From contig NZ_CP155576.1 of assembly GCF_039693965.1 (NCBI RefSeq), positions 2,294,001 to 2,358,000 of the forward strand: a stretch of DNA of 64,000 nt. The letters are read 5' to 3'. The notes beneath the pieces were generated by a model. That model searched no databases. It saw only the letters and a list, made by a program, of their open reading frames with translations, and was not told where the DNA came from. The stretch comes from Moraxella sp. K1664. GTDB taxonomy: Bacteria > Pseudomonadota > Gammaproteobacteria > Pseudomonadales > Moraxellaceae. Of the stretch, positions 42,930-51,328 are shown one piece after another. Every line of letters starts with the position of its first letter. The stretch's first letter is position 1. The position numbers and the translations under genes are program-made.

Positions 42930-44759
42930 ATGAACCGCAACTTTTTGGAAAAATACCATCAAGAACTAAAAAATTTTCGTGAAGCCAGTAAAGAATTTGC
43001 CAAAGAGCATCCTGCCGTGGCAGGACATCTTGGGTTATTAGCACCAGAGATAGAAGACCCTTATGTTGAAAGATTGATTGAAGCAGTGAGCTTCTTAACT
43101 GCTCGCATCAATCTAAAAATCGATGAGCAATACCCCAAATTTCTAGAACACATCTTTCAAGTCATCCAGCCAAGTTTTAATAAGGTCATACCCAGCTGTG
43201 CCATCGTCTCTTGTTACACCAATGAGAACACCCCCTTTATCATTCCTGCTCAGAGCTCCGTATTCACGCATGCCAAAAAAAAGAATACAGCTACCTGCAA
43301 CTTTTCCACCTGTCATCCGCTACAAATCACTCCTTTTCACATCCAAAAAGTCAATTACATCAAGACCTTTAAAAACAATTACCTCTCCCAAGAACGCCAA
43401 AAAGCCAAATTAGACATCATTTTTAGCTTTCCAAAAACACTGTCCATTAAGGACATTGACTTTTCTTGTATCCATTTTTACATCAAAAATACCGACCATT
43501 ATACCGCCACAGAGCTATTATATCACCTATCAACCAAAGCCACTTCTCTTAGTGTCAGTCAAAAAGACCATAAAAACATCTACTCCCCCAAAATTAAGCT
43601 TACTGGCATGGATTTTAATCTTGACATATCCAACGATAGAAAAATCAGCCATTTAAAAGATGTGGTGGAATACAGCATACTGCCTGAAAAGACCTTGTTC
43701 TTTACCATAAACGATTTACAGGCTATCATAATAGATTGCCTAAAACGACATAAAAAAACCTCCTCTGATGACATGGTGGAGTTTACTTTATCGTTTGGCT
43801 TAAGTGACTTTTCTGATAATATCGAAAAATATCTCACCCATGATTGTCTAGACCTAAACAGCATGATTATTAGCAATCATTTTATCAAAAAAACACGTTT
43901 TGTCATCAACCAAAATACCAACGAACAACACATCGTCATGGACAAAATCAGAGCCAAAGATTTTGAAATTATCTCCATAAAATCCATGGAAGGATTTAAT
44001 TCAGTCAATACCAAAATAAAATCTTTTGAACCCATCTACAAAGTCGATGGTTATCACACCTTGGAGAGCACCCAAGATGTTGGATTTTATACTGACACCT
44101 ATCGCTCAAACCAACTAGCCTCTACGAACAACTCCTACAAGGGTAATGAATGCTATGTTACCATCACCAATCAATATCAGCACATCACTCAGCACGACCT
44201 AAATCAACTATCGGTTGAGGCTTGGTGTAGCAACCGAAGTCTGGTCAGAGACATCAGCTGGACGCTTGATGAAGATTTGCAGCTCGATGACCGATTCAAG
44301 ATCACCAAAATCGTTAGGCAGTGTCGTTTCACCGAACCTTTGGACTCACCCTCTCACACTGTCGCCCAGTGGCGACTGATGAATCTGATCGCCTCTAATT
44401 TCATCATTGATGATTTGAATAATGTAGAATCACTAACCAACCATATCAAAGACAGTCTGCTGACCATTCATGAAATGTCAAAAAATCAATCTTTTAAAGC
44501 ACAGATTGATGCAATCATTAGCATTACAGCCTGCAAAACTCACGAAAGCCACAAACGCAATCGCAAGCTCATCCCCTTAAATGGCTTACATTTTGAAATC
44601 ATCATAGATGAGGCAGTCATGAGTCATGCCCATCCTTATATTTGGGGCTGTGTTTTGCTCAGTCATCTAAAAGGGTATTCGCCCATCAATCATTTTACCA
44701 AACTAACATTACGCAATAAAAAGAATGAGATTATTGCCACATTGAGTTCTTTGGAGTAG
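42930..44759 (+). CDS. tssF: T6SS baseplate protein TssF
   Basis: This 609-aa protein has the conserved TssF N-terminus (FLEKYHQELKNFREASKEFA, AGHLGLLAPEIEDPYVERLIE, FLTARINLKIDEQYPKFLEHI shortened in the middle). The C-terminal VAQWRLMNLIASNF and GLHFEIIIDEAV also fit. TssF forms the TssF2-TssG wedge. AGGAG is upstream. It ends 2 bp before tssG. Typical length, no defects. Confidence 0.95.
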   Translation: MNRNFLEKYHQELKNFREASKEFAKEHPAVAGHLGLLAPEIEDPYVERLIEAVSFLTARINLKIDEQYPKFLEHIFQVIQPSFNKVIPSCAIVSCYTNENTPFIIPAQSSVFTHAKKKNTATCNFSTCHPLQITPFHIQKVNYIKTFKNNYLSQERQKAKLDIIFSFPKTLSIKDIDFSCIHFYIKNTDHYTATELLYHLSTKATSLSVSQKDHKNIYSPKIKLTGMDFNLDISNDRKISHLKDVVEYSILPEKTLFFTINDLQAIIIDCLKRHKKTSSDDMVEFTLSFGLSDFSDNIEKYLTHDCLDLNSMIISNHFIKKTRFVINQNTNEQHIVMDKIRAKDFEIISIKSMEGFNSVNTKIKSFEPIYKVDGYHTLESTQDVGFYTDTYRSNQLASTNNSYKGNECYVTITNQYQHITQHDLNQLSVEAWCSNRSLVRDISWTLDEDLQLDDRFKITKIVRQCRFTEPLDSPSHTVAQWRLMNLIASNFIIDDLNNVESLTNHIKDSLLTIHEMSKNQSFKAQIDAIISITACKTHESHKRNRKLIPLNGLHFEIIIDEAVMSHAHPYIWGCVLLSHLKGYSPINHFTKLTLRNKKNEIIATLSSLE

Positions 44760-44761
44760 TT

Positions 44762-45736
44762 ATGTCATCTGATATCCCAGTTCAAGCAACCCCTTTAAAC
44801 ACCGATGACATGCAACTGTTTGCTCTACTTAGATATTTACATCTGCACGCCAATCTTACTAGAAACATCGGAGACGAGGTACAACTAACAGAGCACAACG
44901 TGCGATTTGGACAGCTCGCCAAACTATCATTTCAGGAGCGACAAGTACACCAAATCACCTCACAGGGTAAATTTCTCAAAGTCAAGATAAAAGGCTTTGG
45001 CATGCTAGGGGCAAACGGTGCCCTACCCTTGCACCTATCCGAGACGATTTATGAGAAGAATCTACACGAAAAAGATCATACCTTTAACGATTTTTTAGAC
45101 ATCTTTCATCATCGTCTAATCAGCCTATTTTATAAAGCGTGGCTTAGTTCAGAACCTGCGGTCATGCTTGACAATAAGAGCAATCCTCTATTTAGTGAGC
45201 ACATCGCTGGCTTTGTTGGCAACCAGCCTTTGGCTGATGAAGGCATGGAGGGACTGTTAAAATACAGCCAGTTTTACTATTCTAGCTTATTACTCAATCA
45301 AAATATGCCCACACACAACCTTGTGGAAATATTGCGTGGCTATTTTGATGTTCCCATACAGATTGAAGAGAATATTGGCGAATGGATTCCTGCCGAAGCA
45401 CACACCACCACCCTTTCTTCTCAACTTTTAGAACCTTTAGGTTCAGAACTTTTGATTGGTACACATTATTTTGATGCCACTCAAAAATTTCGAGTCATCA
45501 TCGGGCCTGTGAGCACTGCTAAATATTTGGATTTTTTAAAAGGAGGACATCTATTTGATAAGCTCATCAGGTGGGTCGTCCGATACACCAAGCACAGCTA
45601 TCAATTTGACATCAAAATCATTGTCGATAAAGACGACATCCGCCCCAGTCGCCTAGACACTTTGCACCCACTAGGGCGTAACAGTTGGCTTGGGCAACCC
45701 AAAGAAAACCCCCATGTCATCATAGATATTGATTAG
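44762..45736 (+). CDS. tssG: T6SS baseplate protein TssG
   Basis: This 324-aa protein carries FGMLGANGALPLHLSE, FLDIFHHRLISLFYKAW and the C-terminal LGRNSWLGQP, all typical of TssG. It immediately follows tssF (GGAG RBS inside the tssF end). It is the last recognised core component here, and an effector-like module follows after 8 bp. Confidence 0.94.
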   Translation: MSSDIPVQATPLNTDDMQLFALLRYLHLHANLTRNIGDEVQLTEHNVRFGQLAKLSFQERQVHQITSQGKFLKVKIKGFGMLGANGALPLHLSETIYEKNLHEKDHTFNDFLDIFHHRLISLFYKAWLSSEPAVMLDNKSNPLFSEHIAGFVGNQPLADEGMEGLLKYSQFYYSSLLLNQNMPTHNLVEILRGYFDVPIQIEENIGEWIPAEAHTTTLSSQLLEPLGSELLIGTHYFDATQKFRVIIGPVSTAKYLDFLKGGHLFDKLIRWVVRYTKHSYQFDIKIIVDKDDIRPSRLDTLHPLGRNSWLGQPKENPHVIIDID

Positions 45737-45744
45737 GGCGTACT

Positions 45745-46375
45745 ATGACTTTTATCATCGCCATACAAGCCAAAGACAGCATCGTGGTCGTCAGTGACAC
45801 ATCAAGTTTCTACATCACTGATGACGGTCGTATAAAGCCACACTCTCACAAGCGACTGCCCAAACATCTTATTAAAACCCAATTTATCAGAAATAGGAAA
45901 ATTAAAGTTGACACCAAACCAACTAACAGCCAGTTTAGGTATTTTGGGTTGTATTGAAAAACAGGGTGGATTTTCTGAATGCGGGGAATTATTTATTGAC
46001 AACATTAAAATCCAAGAATTTTGGCTGTCACTTGATAATAAAATTTATTACATACCACCAAAGAATATTGCAAACTCAAAGACAATAACTATAGATGGTA
46101 TTGATTATAAGATTGAAAATGAGTTAACGATTGTTGGAAGTATGGCTGATACTTCGCATTCGTTATCCCAGCAATTTGAGAATCTAAATCAATTAAAGAA
46201 AGACTATGTCACAAGATTTGGTCAGGATAATGCCAATGTGATACTTATGAATGGGTTAAATAGATATTTGATTGTTTTGGAGCATATTCATACCTTAAAA
46301 TGGAAACAGTCAGAATTTGCAGAATTTTATCAAAAGATTTCTGAGTCTCAATTAAATTTTAAGGATTCTGTCTAA
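45745..46375 (+). pseudogene. Ntn-hydrolase-like protein downstream of tssG, frameshifted
   Basis: ATG 45745 starts MTFIIAIQAKDSIVVVSDTSS, similar to the first strands of proteasome-type Ntn hydrolases (catalytic Thr/Ser after processing). The frame breaks near 45900. The rest continues in another frame (LTPNQLTASLGILGCIEKQG... to FKDSV) to 46375. A one-base change in an A-rich stretch would restore about 209 aa. It starts 8 bp after tssG, hence belongs to that operon. The fold call is tentative. It could equally be a T6SS cargo or adaptor. Confidence 0.45.
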
Positions 46376-46452
46376 TGAGCAAAATTGACTATGTATTTTT
46401 TAAAGAGACGGGCGTACATAAAGTGATTTTAAAAGGAAAAAGGTTAGAATGA
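46375..46452 (+). CDS. 25-aa linking ORF (possible leader of the next gene)
   Basis: ATG 46375 overlaps the previous stop (TAATG). The frame (MSKIDYVFFKETGVHKVILK...) ends at TGA 46450-46452, overlapping the next ATG (ATGA). It may be a true micro-ORF that couples translation. Or it is the original N-terminus of the following protein split by a frameshift, because beta-strand-like sequence leads straight into it. Confidence 0.35.
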   Translation: MSKIDYVFFKETGVHKVILKGKRLE

Positions 46453-47147
46453 CACCCATTTTGCAATATGGCATATATTTACCCGACCCTTTTAGTAGCA
46501 CGGTTCACCGAGCATCTTTAGAAAAAATGGGAGATTTTGATGTGTGTATTAATGGGCAATGGGATGGCTATAACATTGGTACAAATGCCAATCAAGGACT
46601 GTCCATTCTTGCCAATGATGAGATTTATGGTATGCCCTCACCTGGTCTTTGGAGCATCTCTCAAACCCTTGATTATCAATGGATAGTAAAAGAGGGAGAC
46701 CCAACAACACAGCATCATACAGGGATAGGGGGACTGTGTCCTTTAATTATTAATAGTCTGCTTTATGGAGAAAAAAATGTGTATACCAAAAGTGATTTAA
46801 AAGATATTATATTATATGGAGAGCCTAAACCAGAGCATAAAAAATATCTGTTGCAAAGAAGCTCTAAGAAATTTCATGATTTAAATCTGGCTTCAAGATC
46901 GGGACAAGTGGGCTTTGGTATCAAATCCAATGGTAATGTGGTGATATTTTTAGAGGAAGATAAAACCGCAAAAATGAGTTATTATGCATTTAGAGACTTA
47001 TTTGAAGGTGAGGGCTGTATTCATGCCTTTGCTTGTGATGGCAGTGATTCTGTGTTTTTATATTTAAATAAAAAATGGAAAGTTAGAGCGGCTCTTCATA
47101 AAGACAATACCCAAACTTCTGGTATAGGATTTAGAATTGATGATTGA
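46449..47147 (+). CDS. Phosphodiester-glycosidase-like (NAGPA-fold) T6SS-linked protein
   Basis: The 232-aa protein contains VCINGQWDGY (N-G motif near residue 33), GLCPLIINSLLYG, RSGQVGFGIKSNGNVVIFL and IHAFACDGSDSVFL, a spacing resembling phosphodiester glycosidase (NAGPA) domains (conserved DG...S near the C-terminus). AAGG lies before the ATG. It overlaps the upstream micro-ORF by 4 bp and the following membrane protein by 8 bp, an effector-immunity layout. I infer a possible carbohydrate-directed effector. A non-toxic role is not excluded. Confidence 0.5.
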   Translation: MTPILQYGIYLPDPFSSTVHRASLEKMGDFDVCINGQWDGYNIGTNANQGLSILANDEIYGMPSPGLWSISQTLDYQWIVKEGDPTTQHHTGIGGLCPLIINSLLYGEKNVYTKSDLKDIILYGEPKPEHKKYLLQRSSKKFHDLNLASRSGQVGFGIKSNGNVVIFLEEDKTAKMSYYAFRDLFEGEGCIHAFACDGSDSVFLYLNKKWKVRAALHKDNTQTSGIGFRIDD

Positions 47148-47451
47148 TATTAAAATTTTATCACACGCCATTCTTATAGCTGCTTGGATTATTACCAATT
47201 TTTATTGGGTTAGTGTACTTCATACTCGTTCTTTATATGAATTTATTTGGGTTTGGTGCTCTAAATCAATATCTAATTTTTTTGAATTTTATTATCTTGG
47301 ATTTTTATTAAATCTGATGGTTTTAACTCCTGTTGTTTATTTATTGTTGATTTTAAATAAAAAAGTAAAATTATTTTTATTAAAAAGATTTAAAATAATA
47401 CTTTTTTCTCTTTGTTTTCTTGTGGTTTTATACAATGGAGACTTTATTAGA

Positions 47452-48315
47452 GCACGTTGAACATTCACAACAATCTCACCCATTGACAAACAAAAGCCAA
47501 AGCTACTGTACCTTCATAACACACCAGTAGCTTATCATACCTTGTAGCAACCGCTCTAAATCTTTTGCATTTTTCAAAGGCGTTTTCTACTAGGTGTCTT
47601 AATTTGTATAAGTAGTCATCTATTGGGTTTTGGTCTTTACTTTTGCTATTACTGCGTTTTGGTATGTTGGGTGTTGTATTGGTTTGTTTAATTTGCTCCC
47701 TTAGGTCATCACAGTCATAACCCTTGTCAGCACTTAATACTTCTGTATGCTTTGTAAAACTTGTTTGTTTTGTTCTATCAGCTGTGGAGCAATCTTAACA
47801 TCATGAACTTGTCCACCTGTGATGATAAAGTCTATGGGATTCCCACAAGCATCTACCACAAGATGAATTTTTGTGGTATTTCCACCCACACTTTTGCCAA
47901 TGCCTTGTTCTGTCTTGTTAGCGACATTACAAGCATGTTGATGAGCTTTGATGTAACTGCCATCTATAAATACCCATTCAGCATCAGCTTCTTCGGATAA
48001 GCATTGAAACAATTTCATGAGTTTGCCTAGCTTAGACCAACGCACAAAGGTTTTGTAAATGGTGTTATGATAACCAAAACAAACTGGTAAATCTCGCCAA
48101 GGTATGCCTGTACGAATGCGAAACAAAATGCCTTCTACGGTTAATCTAAGATTGTGCTTGTTGTAGATACCAAGTTGTAGTAGAATAATCTTTAACTTGT
48201 ACCATTGTTCATTTGTGAGTAAGGTGCGAGCCATAACGATTTTGGTGCTTTGTTTGGGTTAGAGCTTGCATTGTACCAAAATCGTTTTTTGTTTTGTTAA
48301 TAAAGTTCAACGTGC
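47452..48315 (-). mobile_element. IS5-family insertion sequence
   Basis: 864 bp with inverted ends: left GCACGTTGAAC (47452-47462) and right GTTCAACGTGC (48305-48315), similarity continuing inward. It carries a DDE transposase on the minus strand and interrupts a membrane-protein gene whose halves flank it. A target duplication is not obvious. Confidence 0.85.
47465..48234 (-). CDS. IS5-family transposase in two overlapping frames
   Basis: The first frame (ATG 48234, 166 aa) has LTNEQWYKLKIIL, GIPWRDLPVCFG and FIDGSYIKAHQHA, ending SIQKY at 47734. The second frame continues EVLSADKGYDCDDLREQI through DYLYKLRHLVENAFEKCK (the YREK-like signature with the last catalytic residue) to a stop at 47465. 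Two-frame organisation occurs in the IS427 group of IS5, where frameshifting makes the full enzyme. I see no strong slippery sequence, so a mutation is also possible. Confidence 0.7.
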
Positions 48316-48465
48316 CCTATTTTTGATGTTAAATTTTATCCATTTAACCCCCATATTAATGAAACTGTCTATTGTGAGTATTTTAATTATTTTTCTGATA
48401 ACTATTTACAATCTGGCGGTTGTGATGTTCCTGATTAATACTTAAGGTTATTTAACGTACAAGTG

Positions 48466-49305
48466 ATGTTAAACTCTGACGCCATAAATACAAAAACCGT
48501 ATTTATGAACACAATACAAACCACCACCGCCACCAATGCACAAAATCCCAATCACAATAAACAAACAGCAATCTGTCCTCACAATCAAGATGGAGCGATA
48601 GAAGTAGCGAAATATATTGTCGGCGAGATTAAGAGAAACGTAAAATCCTTGGTTGCTCAAAAAATTCGTTATCATAATACCGGAGAGATAGGAGCAGAAT
48701 TACAAAGAGAGTTTGATAAGTCAAATGAGAGAATTGGCAAAATTAAAGACCCATTTGAATTCGGACAACCCATTCGTAACCCAGAAATCCAAAGAAACCC
48801 CATAATATCGCTTAAATTATGGCATGACATGGTTGATACGAATAAGCCTTGGGATCATAAGTGGCAGATAGTAACAGATGAAAAATTACTAAAAGTAACA
48901 GTACATAGACTAACTCCTAGAGGGGCATGTTCTCACAGCCATTATCATAAATATAAAAAATTTGATTATTTCTATGATATATGGTCAAATATTCACTATG
49001 GCTATGTTGGGCTTAGTGTTGGGTTTTCCGAGCAGGCCTTGCTGTCAGGATCTTGGGTGCAACAAGTTGGGAGTGATATTATATCTGCATTCAAAGAAAG
49101 AAGATTGCCAAGAGCAGATACCTTAGATGACAATACTGCAATGAAAATTGGCTTTGAGCTTTATAAAAAACGTGGTAAATTTGCTGACAAATTAACCCCT
49201 GAAGACATGTTGTATATTTTCAACACACCACAAAACCAACTACCAAACTCAAAACAAATCCATTGGTGCAACAATCCAAGCAACCCAAATAGGATTAAAA
49301 AATGA
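48466..49305 (+). CDS. Ntox44-domain T6SS effector
   Basis: ATG 48466 is the first possible start. An ATG at 48505 is an alternative, and neither has a strong RBS. From 48466 the product is 279 aa. The C-terminal half has the Ntox44 (bacterial toxin 44) pattern: SLKLWHDMVDTNKPWDHK, FDYFYDIWSNIHYGYVG, and GFSEQALLSGSWVQQVGSD. It overlaps the immunity gene by 4 bp (ATGA). There is no PAAR or VgrG part. The N-terminal 55 residues are Thr/Asn-rich and linker-like. The molecular target of Ntox44 is not stated here because the sequence does not show it. Confidence 0.75.
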   Translation: MLNSDAINTKTVFMNTIQTTTATNAQNPNHNKQTAICPHNQDGAIEVAKYIVGEIKRNVKSLVAQKIRYHNTGEIGAELQREFDKSNERIGKIKDPFEFGQPIRNPEIQRNPIISLKLWHDMVDTNKPWDHKWQIVTDEKLLKVTVHRLTPRGACSHSHYHKYKKFDYFYDIWSNIHYGYVGLSVGFSEQALLSGSWVQQVGSDIISAFKERRLPRADTLDDNTAMKIGFELYKKRGKFADKLTPEDMLYIFNTPQNQLPNSKQIHWCNNPSNPNRIKK

Positions 49306-49829
49306 AAAAATTAAATTTAGTAAAATTAATAAAGAAATATAAAAAAACTTCTTTTTTTGTATTTTTAATATTTTTATTTTCAATATACAGTGAGTTTTCT
49401 TTATTTTATTATGATACAACTTTCAAGATATATAATAAAAGCAATCATCTAATTAAATATACAAAAGCAGAGATTCCCAATGTTATAGACCCTATGTTTA
49501 GTGACGAAGAATTATCAACCTTGAAATCTTACTATGATTTAACAAAACAGAAATCAATAACACTAGTATCTAATAGCAAATATTGGAGAAAAGAAAAAAG
49601 ACGTTTGACTCTTAATTTCTACACTACGGATTTCATAGAGATGAATCACGCTAGCTTTATAGATGAACCCACATACCCCAACCAAAAACCTTCTTGCTCT
49701 TTTAAAATAGAAGTTGATCCTGATAAAACTGTGGTAACACCAACCTATAAGCGGTTTTGTAAAAAGCCGATGTATAACTATGAGAATTTTAATCCTTACA
49801 ATCCAAAACACCAATCACAATCTTATTAA
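49302..49829 (+). CDS. Immunity protein for the Ntox44 effector (copy A)
   Basis: This 175-aa protein has a Lys-rich N-terminus (MKKLNLVKLIKKYKKTSFF), one membrane segment (VFLIFLFSIYSEFSLFYY), an extracytoplasmic domain, and a conserved end (TVVTPTYKRFCKKPMYNYEN). It overlaps the effector by 4 bp. A paralogue with the same ends but a different middle follows at 49940. Confidence 0.68.
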   Translation: MKKLNLVKLIKKYKKTSFFVFLIFLFSIYSEFSLFYYDTTFKIYNKSNHLIKYTKAEIPNVIDPMFSDEELSTLKSYYDLTKQKSITLVSNSKYWRKEKRRLTLNFYTTDFIEMNHASFIDEPTYPNQKPSCSFKIEVDPDKTVVTPTYKRFCKKPMYNYENFNPYNPKHQSQSY

Positions 49830-49862
49830 CCCCATAACAGTCTGTTAGGCATTGTAGATAAC

Positions 49863-49943
49863 ATACCACAAAACCAACTACCAAACTCAAAACAAATCCA
49901 TTGGTGCAACAATCCAAGCAATCCAAATAGGATTAAAAAATGA
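49863..49943 (+). pseudogene. Duplicated C-terminus of the Ntox44 effector
   Basis: IPQNQLPNSKQIHWCNNPSN and on to NRIKK plus stop repeats the last 25 or so residues of the effector at 48466, almost identically at DNA level (the copy beginning 49228 versus 49866, offset 638 bp). It precedes the second immunity gene and overlaps its ATG just as in the intact pair. Confidence 0.85.
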
Positions 49944-50479
49944 AAAAATTAAATTTAGTCAAATTGATAAAGAAATATAAAAAAACTTCTTTTTTTATTT
50001 TTTGCGTCACAACAATGTATTTATACGTACAATTATCTATATTTTTTTACGATACAGTATTTGAAATACACAATAAAACAGGCAAACAAATTTCTTTCTC
50101 AAATTTTCAATACAAACATAAAAATGAAGATAGTTTTGATTTTGAAGATAAGGATGAATATAAAAGTTTTAAATATTATTATGACATAAAAAGGAATGGA
50201 AAATCAAAATATTTCTTAAATCCAAAGTATCACCATGAACAAAATCAGGTTTACGTTTCTATTGAAATAAGATATGGCGGAAAATATTTAACTAACAATA
50301 ATATTTATCAACGTTTTCATGTAAATTTTTCTACAAAACCAATAGAAAATCATCAAAAACCCTCCTGCTCTTTTAAAATAGAAGTCTATTCTGACAGAAC
50401 TGTGGTAACACCAACCTATAAGCGGTTTTGTAAAAAGCCGATGTATAACTATGAGAATTTTAATCTTTATGATATTTAG
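49940..50479 (+). CDS. Immunity paralogue after the duplicated effector tip (copy B)
   Basis: The 179-aa protein starts with the same MKKLNLVKLIKKYKKTSFF and ends with the same TVVTPTYKRFCKKPMYNYEN as copy A. Between them (about residues 20-150) the sequences have diverged strongly (KYHHEQNQVYVSIEIRYGG versus KYWRKEKRRLTLNFYTT). One membrane segment. Probably an orphan immunity protein to a sibling effector. The duplicated tip and shared ends suggest integration by homologous recombination. Confidence 0.68.
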   Translation: MKKLNLVKLIKKYKKTSFFIFCVTTMYLYVQLSIFFYDTVFEIHNKTGKQISFSNFQYKHKNEDSFDFEDKDEYKSFKYYYDIKRNGKSKYFLNPKYHHEQNQVYVSIEIRYGGKYLTNNNIYQRFHVNFSTKPIENHQKPSCSFKIEVYSDRTVVTPTYKRFCKKPMYNYENFNLYDI

Positions 50480-50700
50480 GTGTGATATTTAGTATAATAG
50501 ACCTCTTGCGAGATTAAGATTTTATCGAGCTTGTCAAAATTCTAAATCCAATAAATCAAGGTTTGCAAGCCAAAATTTTTGAATTTCGCAATAACTCTAA
50601 TACAAAACAGCCATAGCTCATATAGACAAACTGAGCAACTCTGTAATAACCATCTTCAATCAAAATTCACTCCCCTATATTCCTTAAGTCTCAAACAACA
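50480..50700. other. Intergenic stretch at the right edge of the T6SS island
   Basis: About 220 bp between the last immunity gene and the terminator next to tRNA-Gly. I see no gene or clear repeat. The island ends here, next to a tRNA gene, a common integration site, but no duplicated tRNA end or integrase is visible. Confidence 0.4.
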
Positions 50701-50732
50701 AAAAAGCCCAAACCTTTCGATTTGGGCTTTTT
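50701..50732 (-). terminator. Intrinsic terminator downstream of tRNA-Gly
   Basis: Arms AAAAAGCCCAAA (50701-50712) and TTTGGGCTTTTT (50721-50732) with an 8-nt loop form a perfect stem with T tail on either strand. It lies 7 bp from the tRNA 3' end on the minus strand. Confidence 0.85.
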
Positions 50733-50738
50733 AAAATT

Positions 50739-50814
50739 TGGAGCGGGAAACGAGATTCGAACTCGCGACCCCAACCTTGGCAAGGTTGTGCTCTACCAAC
50801 TGAGCTATTCCCGC
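50739..50814 (-). tRNA. tRNA-Gly (anticodon GCC)
   Basis: The minus strand reads GCGGGAATAGCTCAGTTGG..., a 76-nt cloverleaf with encoded CCA. Acceptor stem GCGGGAA pairs with TTCCCGC. The anticodon stem CAACC/GGTTG encloses loop TTGCCAA (anticodon GCC, Gly). The T loop is GTTCGAATC. All invariant features are present. Confidence 0.97.
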
Positions 50815-50905
50815 ATATCAGCATTCGCTGTATGGGTGCGTATTATATAGCATTTTTGGCAGACGTCAAGCACTTTTTTAAAATTTTTTTTAAAAAGCAC
50901 CCAAA

Positions 50906-51202
50906 TTAGTAACAACTGATAAACTCACGAAACACCCAACCGATGTATCTATCAGTTCTGGCATTAAATACCAATGCCCATGGACGTCCTTTATCATCAT
51001 AATCATACTCTGAGACATAGACAGTCGTACCATTTTTGACTTGCCCGATAACTTTACCGTTAGGCGTGGCACGGGCATTAAGCGGAGTGCCTGTCGGGTC
51101 GGTAACTTTGCAAGTTTGGGCAAATGCAGTGGTTGGCATGGCAAGTGCCATACTAAGTCCGATGGCGGTTAGGGTGGGAGCTAATAAAGATTTGATTTTC
51201 AT
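50906..51202 (-). CDS. Secreted SH3-domain protein
   Basis: ATG 51202 begins a signal peptide (MKIKSLLAPTLTAIGLSMALA...AFA). The mature 70 or so residues are a single bacterial SH3 (SH3b) domain: TCKVTDPTGTPLNARATPNG, GQVKNGTTVYVSEYD, and YIGWVFREFISCY at the end. Two Cys could form a disulfide. Such small SH3 proteins bind the cell wall or partners in the periplasm. The precise role is unknown. Not part of the T6SS island. Confidence 0.75.
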   Translation of the reverse strand: MKIKSLLAPTLTAIGLSMALAMPTTAFAQTCKVTDPTGTPLNARATPNGKVIGQVKNGTTVYVSEYDYDDKGRPWALVFNARTDRYIGWVFREFISCY

Positions 51203-51328
51203 AACAATGCTCAAAAAATAACTCAAAAAGACGTTTATTAATCTTTAAATTTACAACAAAACAGGGTATTTGTCAGCATAACACAAATACTCTGTCATTA
51301 ACAACCAATTTAGCAAATAAACAACCGA

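Larger units (their letters stand above)
47140..48438 (+). pseudogene. Membrane protein (immunity candidate) interrupted by IS5-family element
   Basis: ATG 47140 opens a protein with about three membrane segments (AILIAAWIITNFYWVSVL, FYYLGFLLNLMVLTPVVYLLLIL, IILFSLCFLVVLYNG). The frame enters the IS at 47452. Right of the IS the same frame resumes at 48316 with PIFDVKFYPFNPHINETVYC and stops at 48438, so the original protein was about 143-145 aa. It overlapped the NAGPA-like gene and was presumably its immunity protein, now broken. Confidence 0.7.

Noticed and set aside
50480-50814. tRNA-Gly as integration site of the island
   Set aside because: No integrase, no duplicated tRNA 3' end and no direct repeat at the left side of the island could be found in the window.
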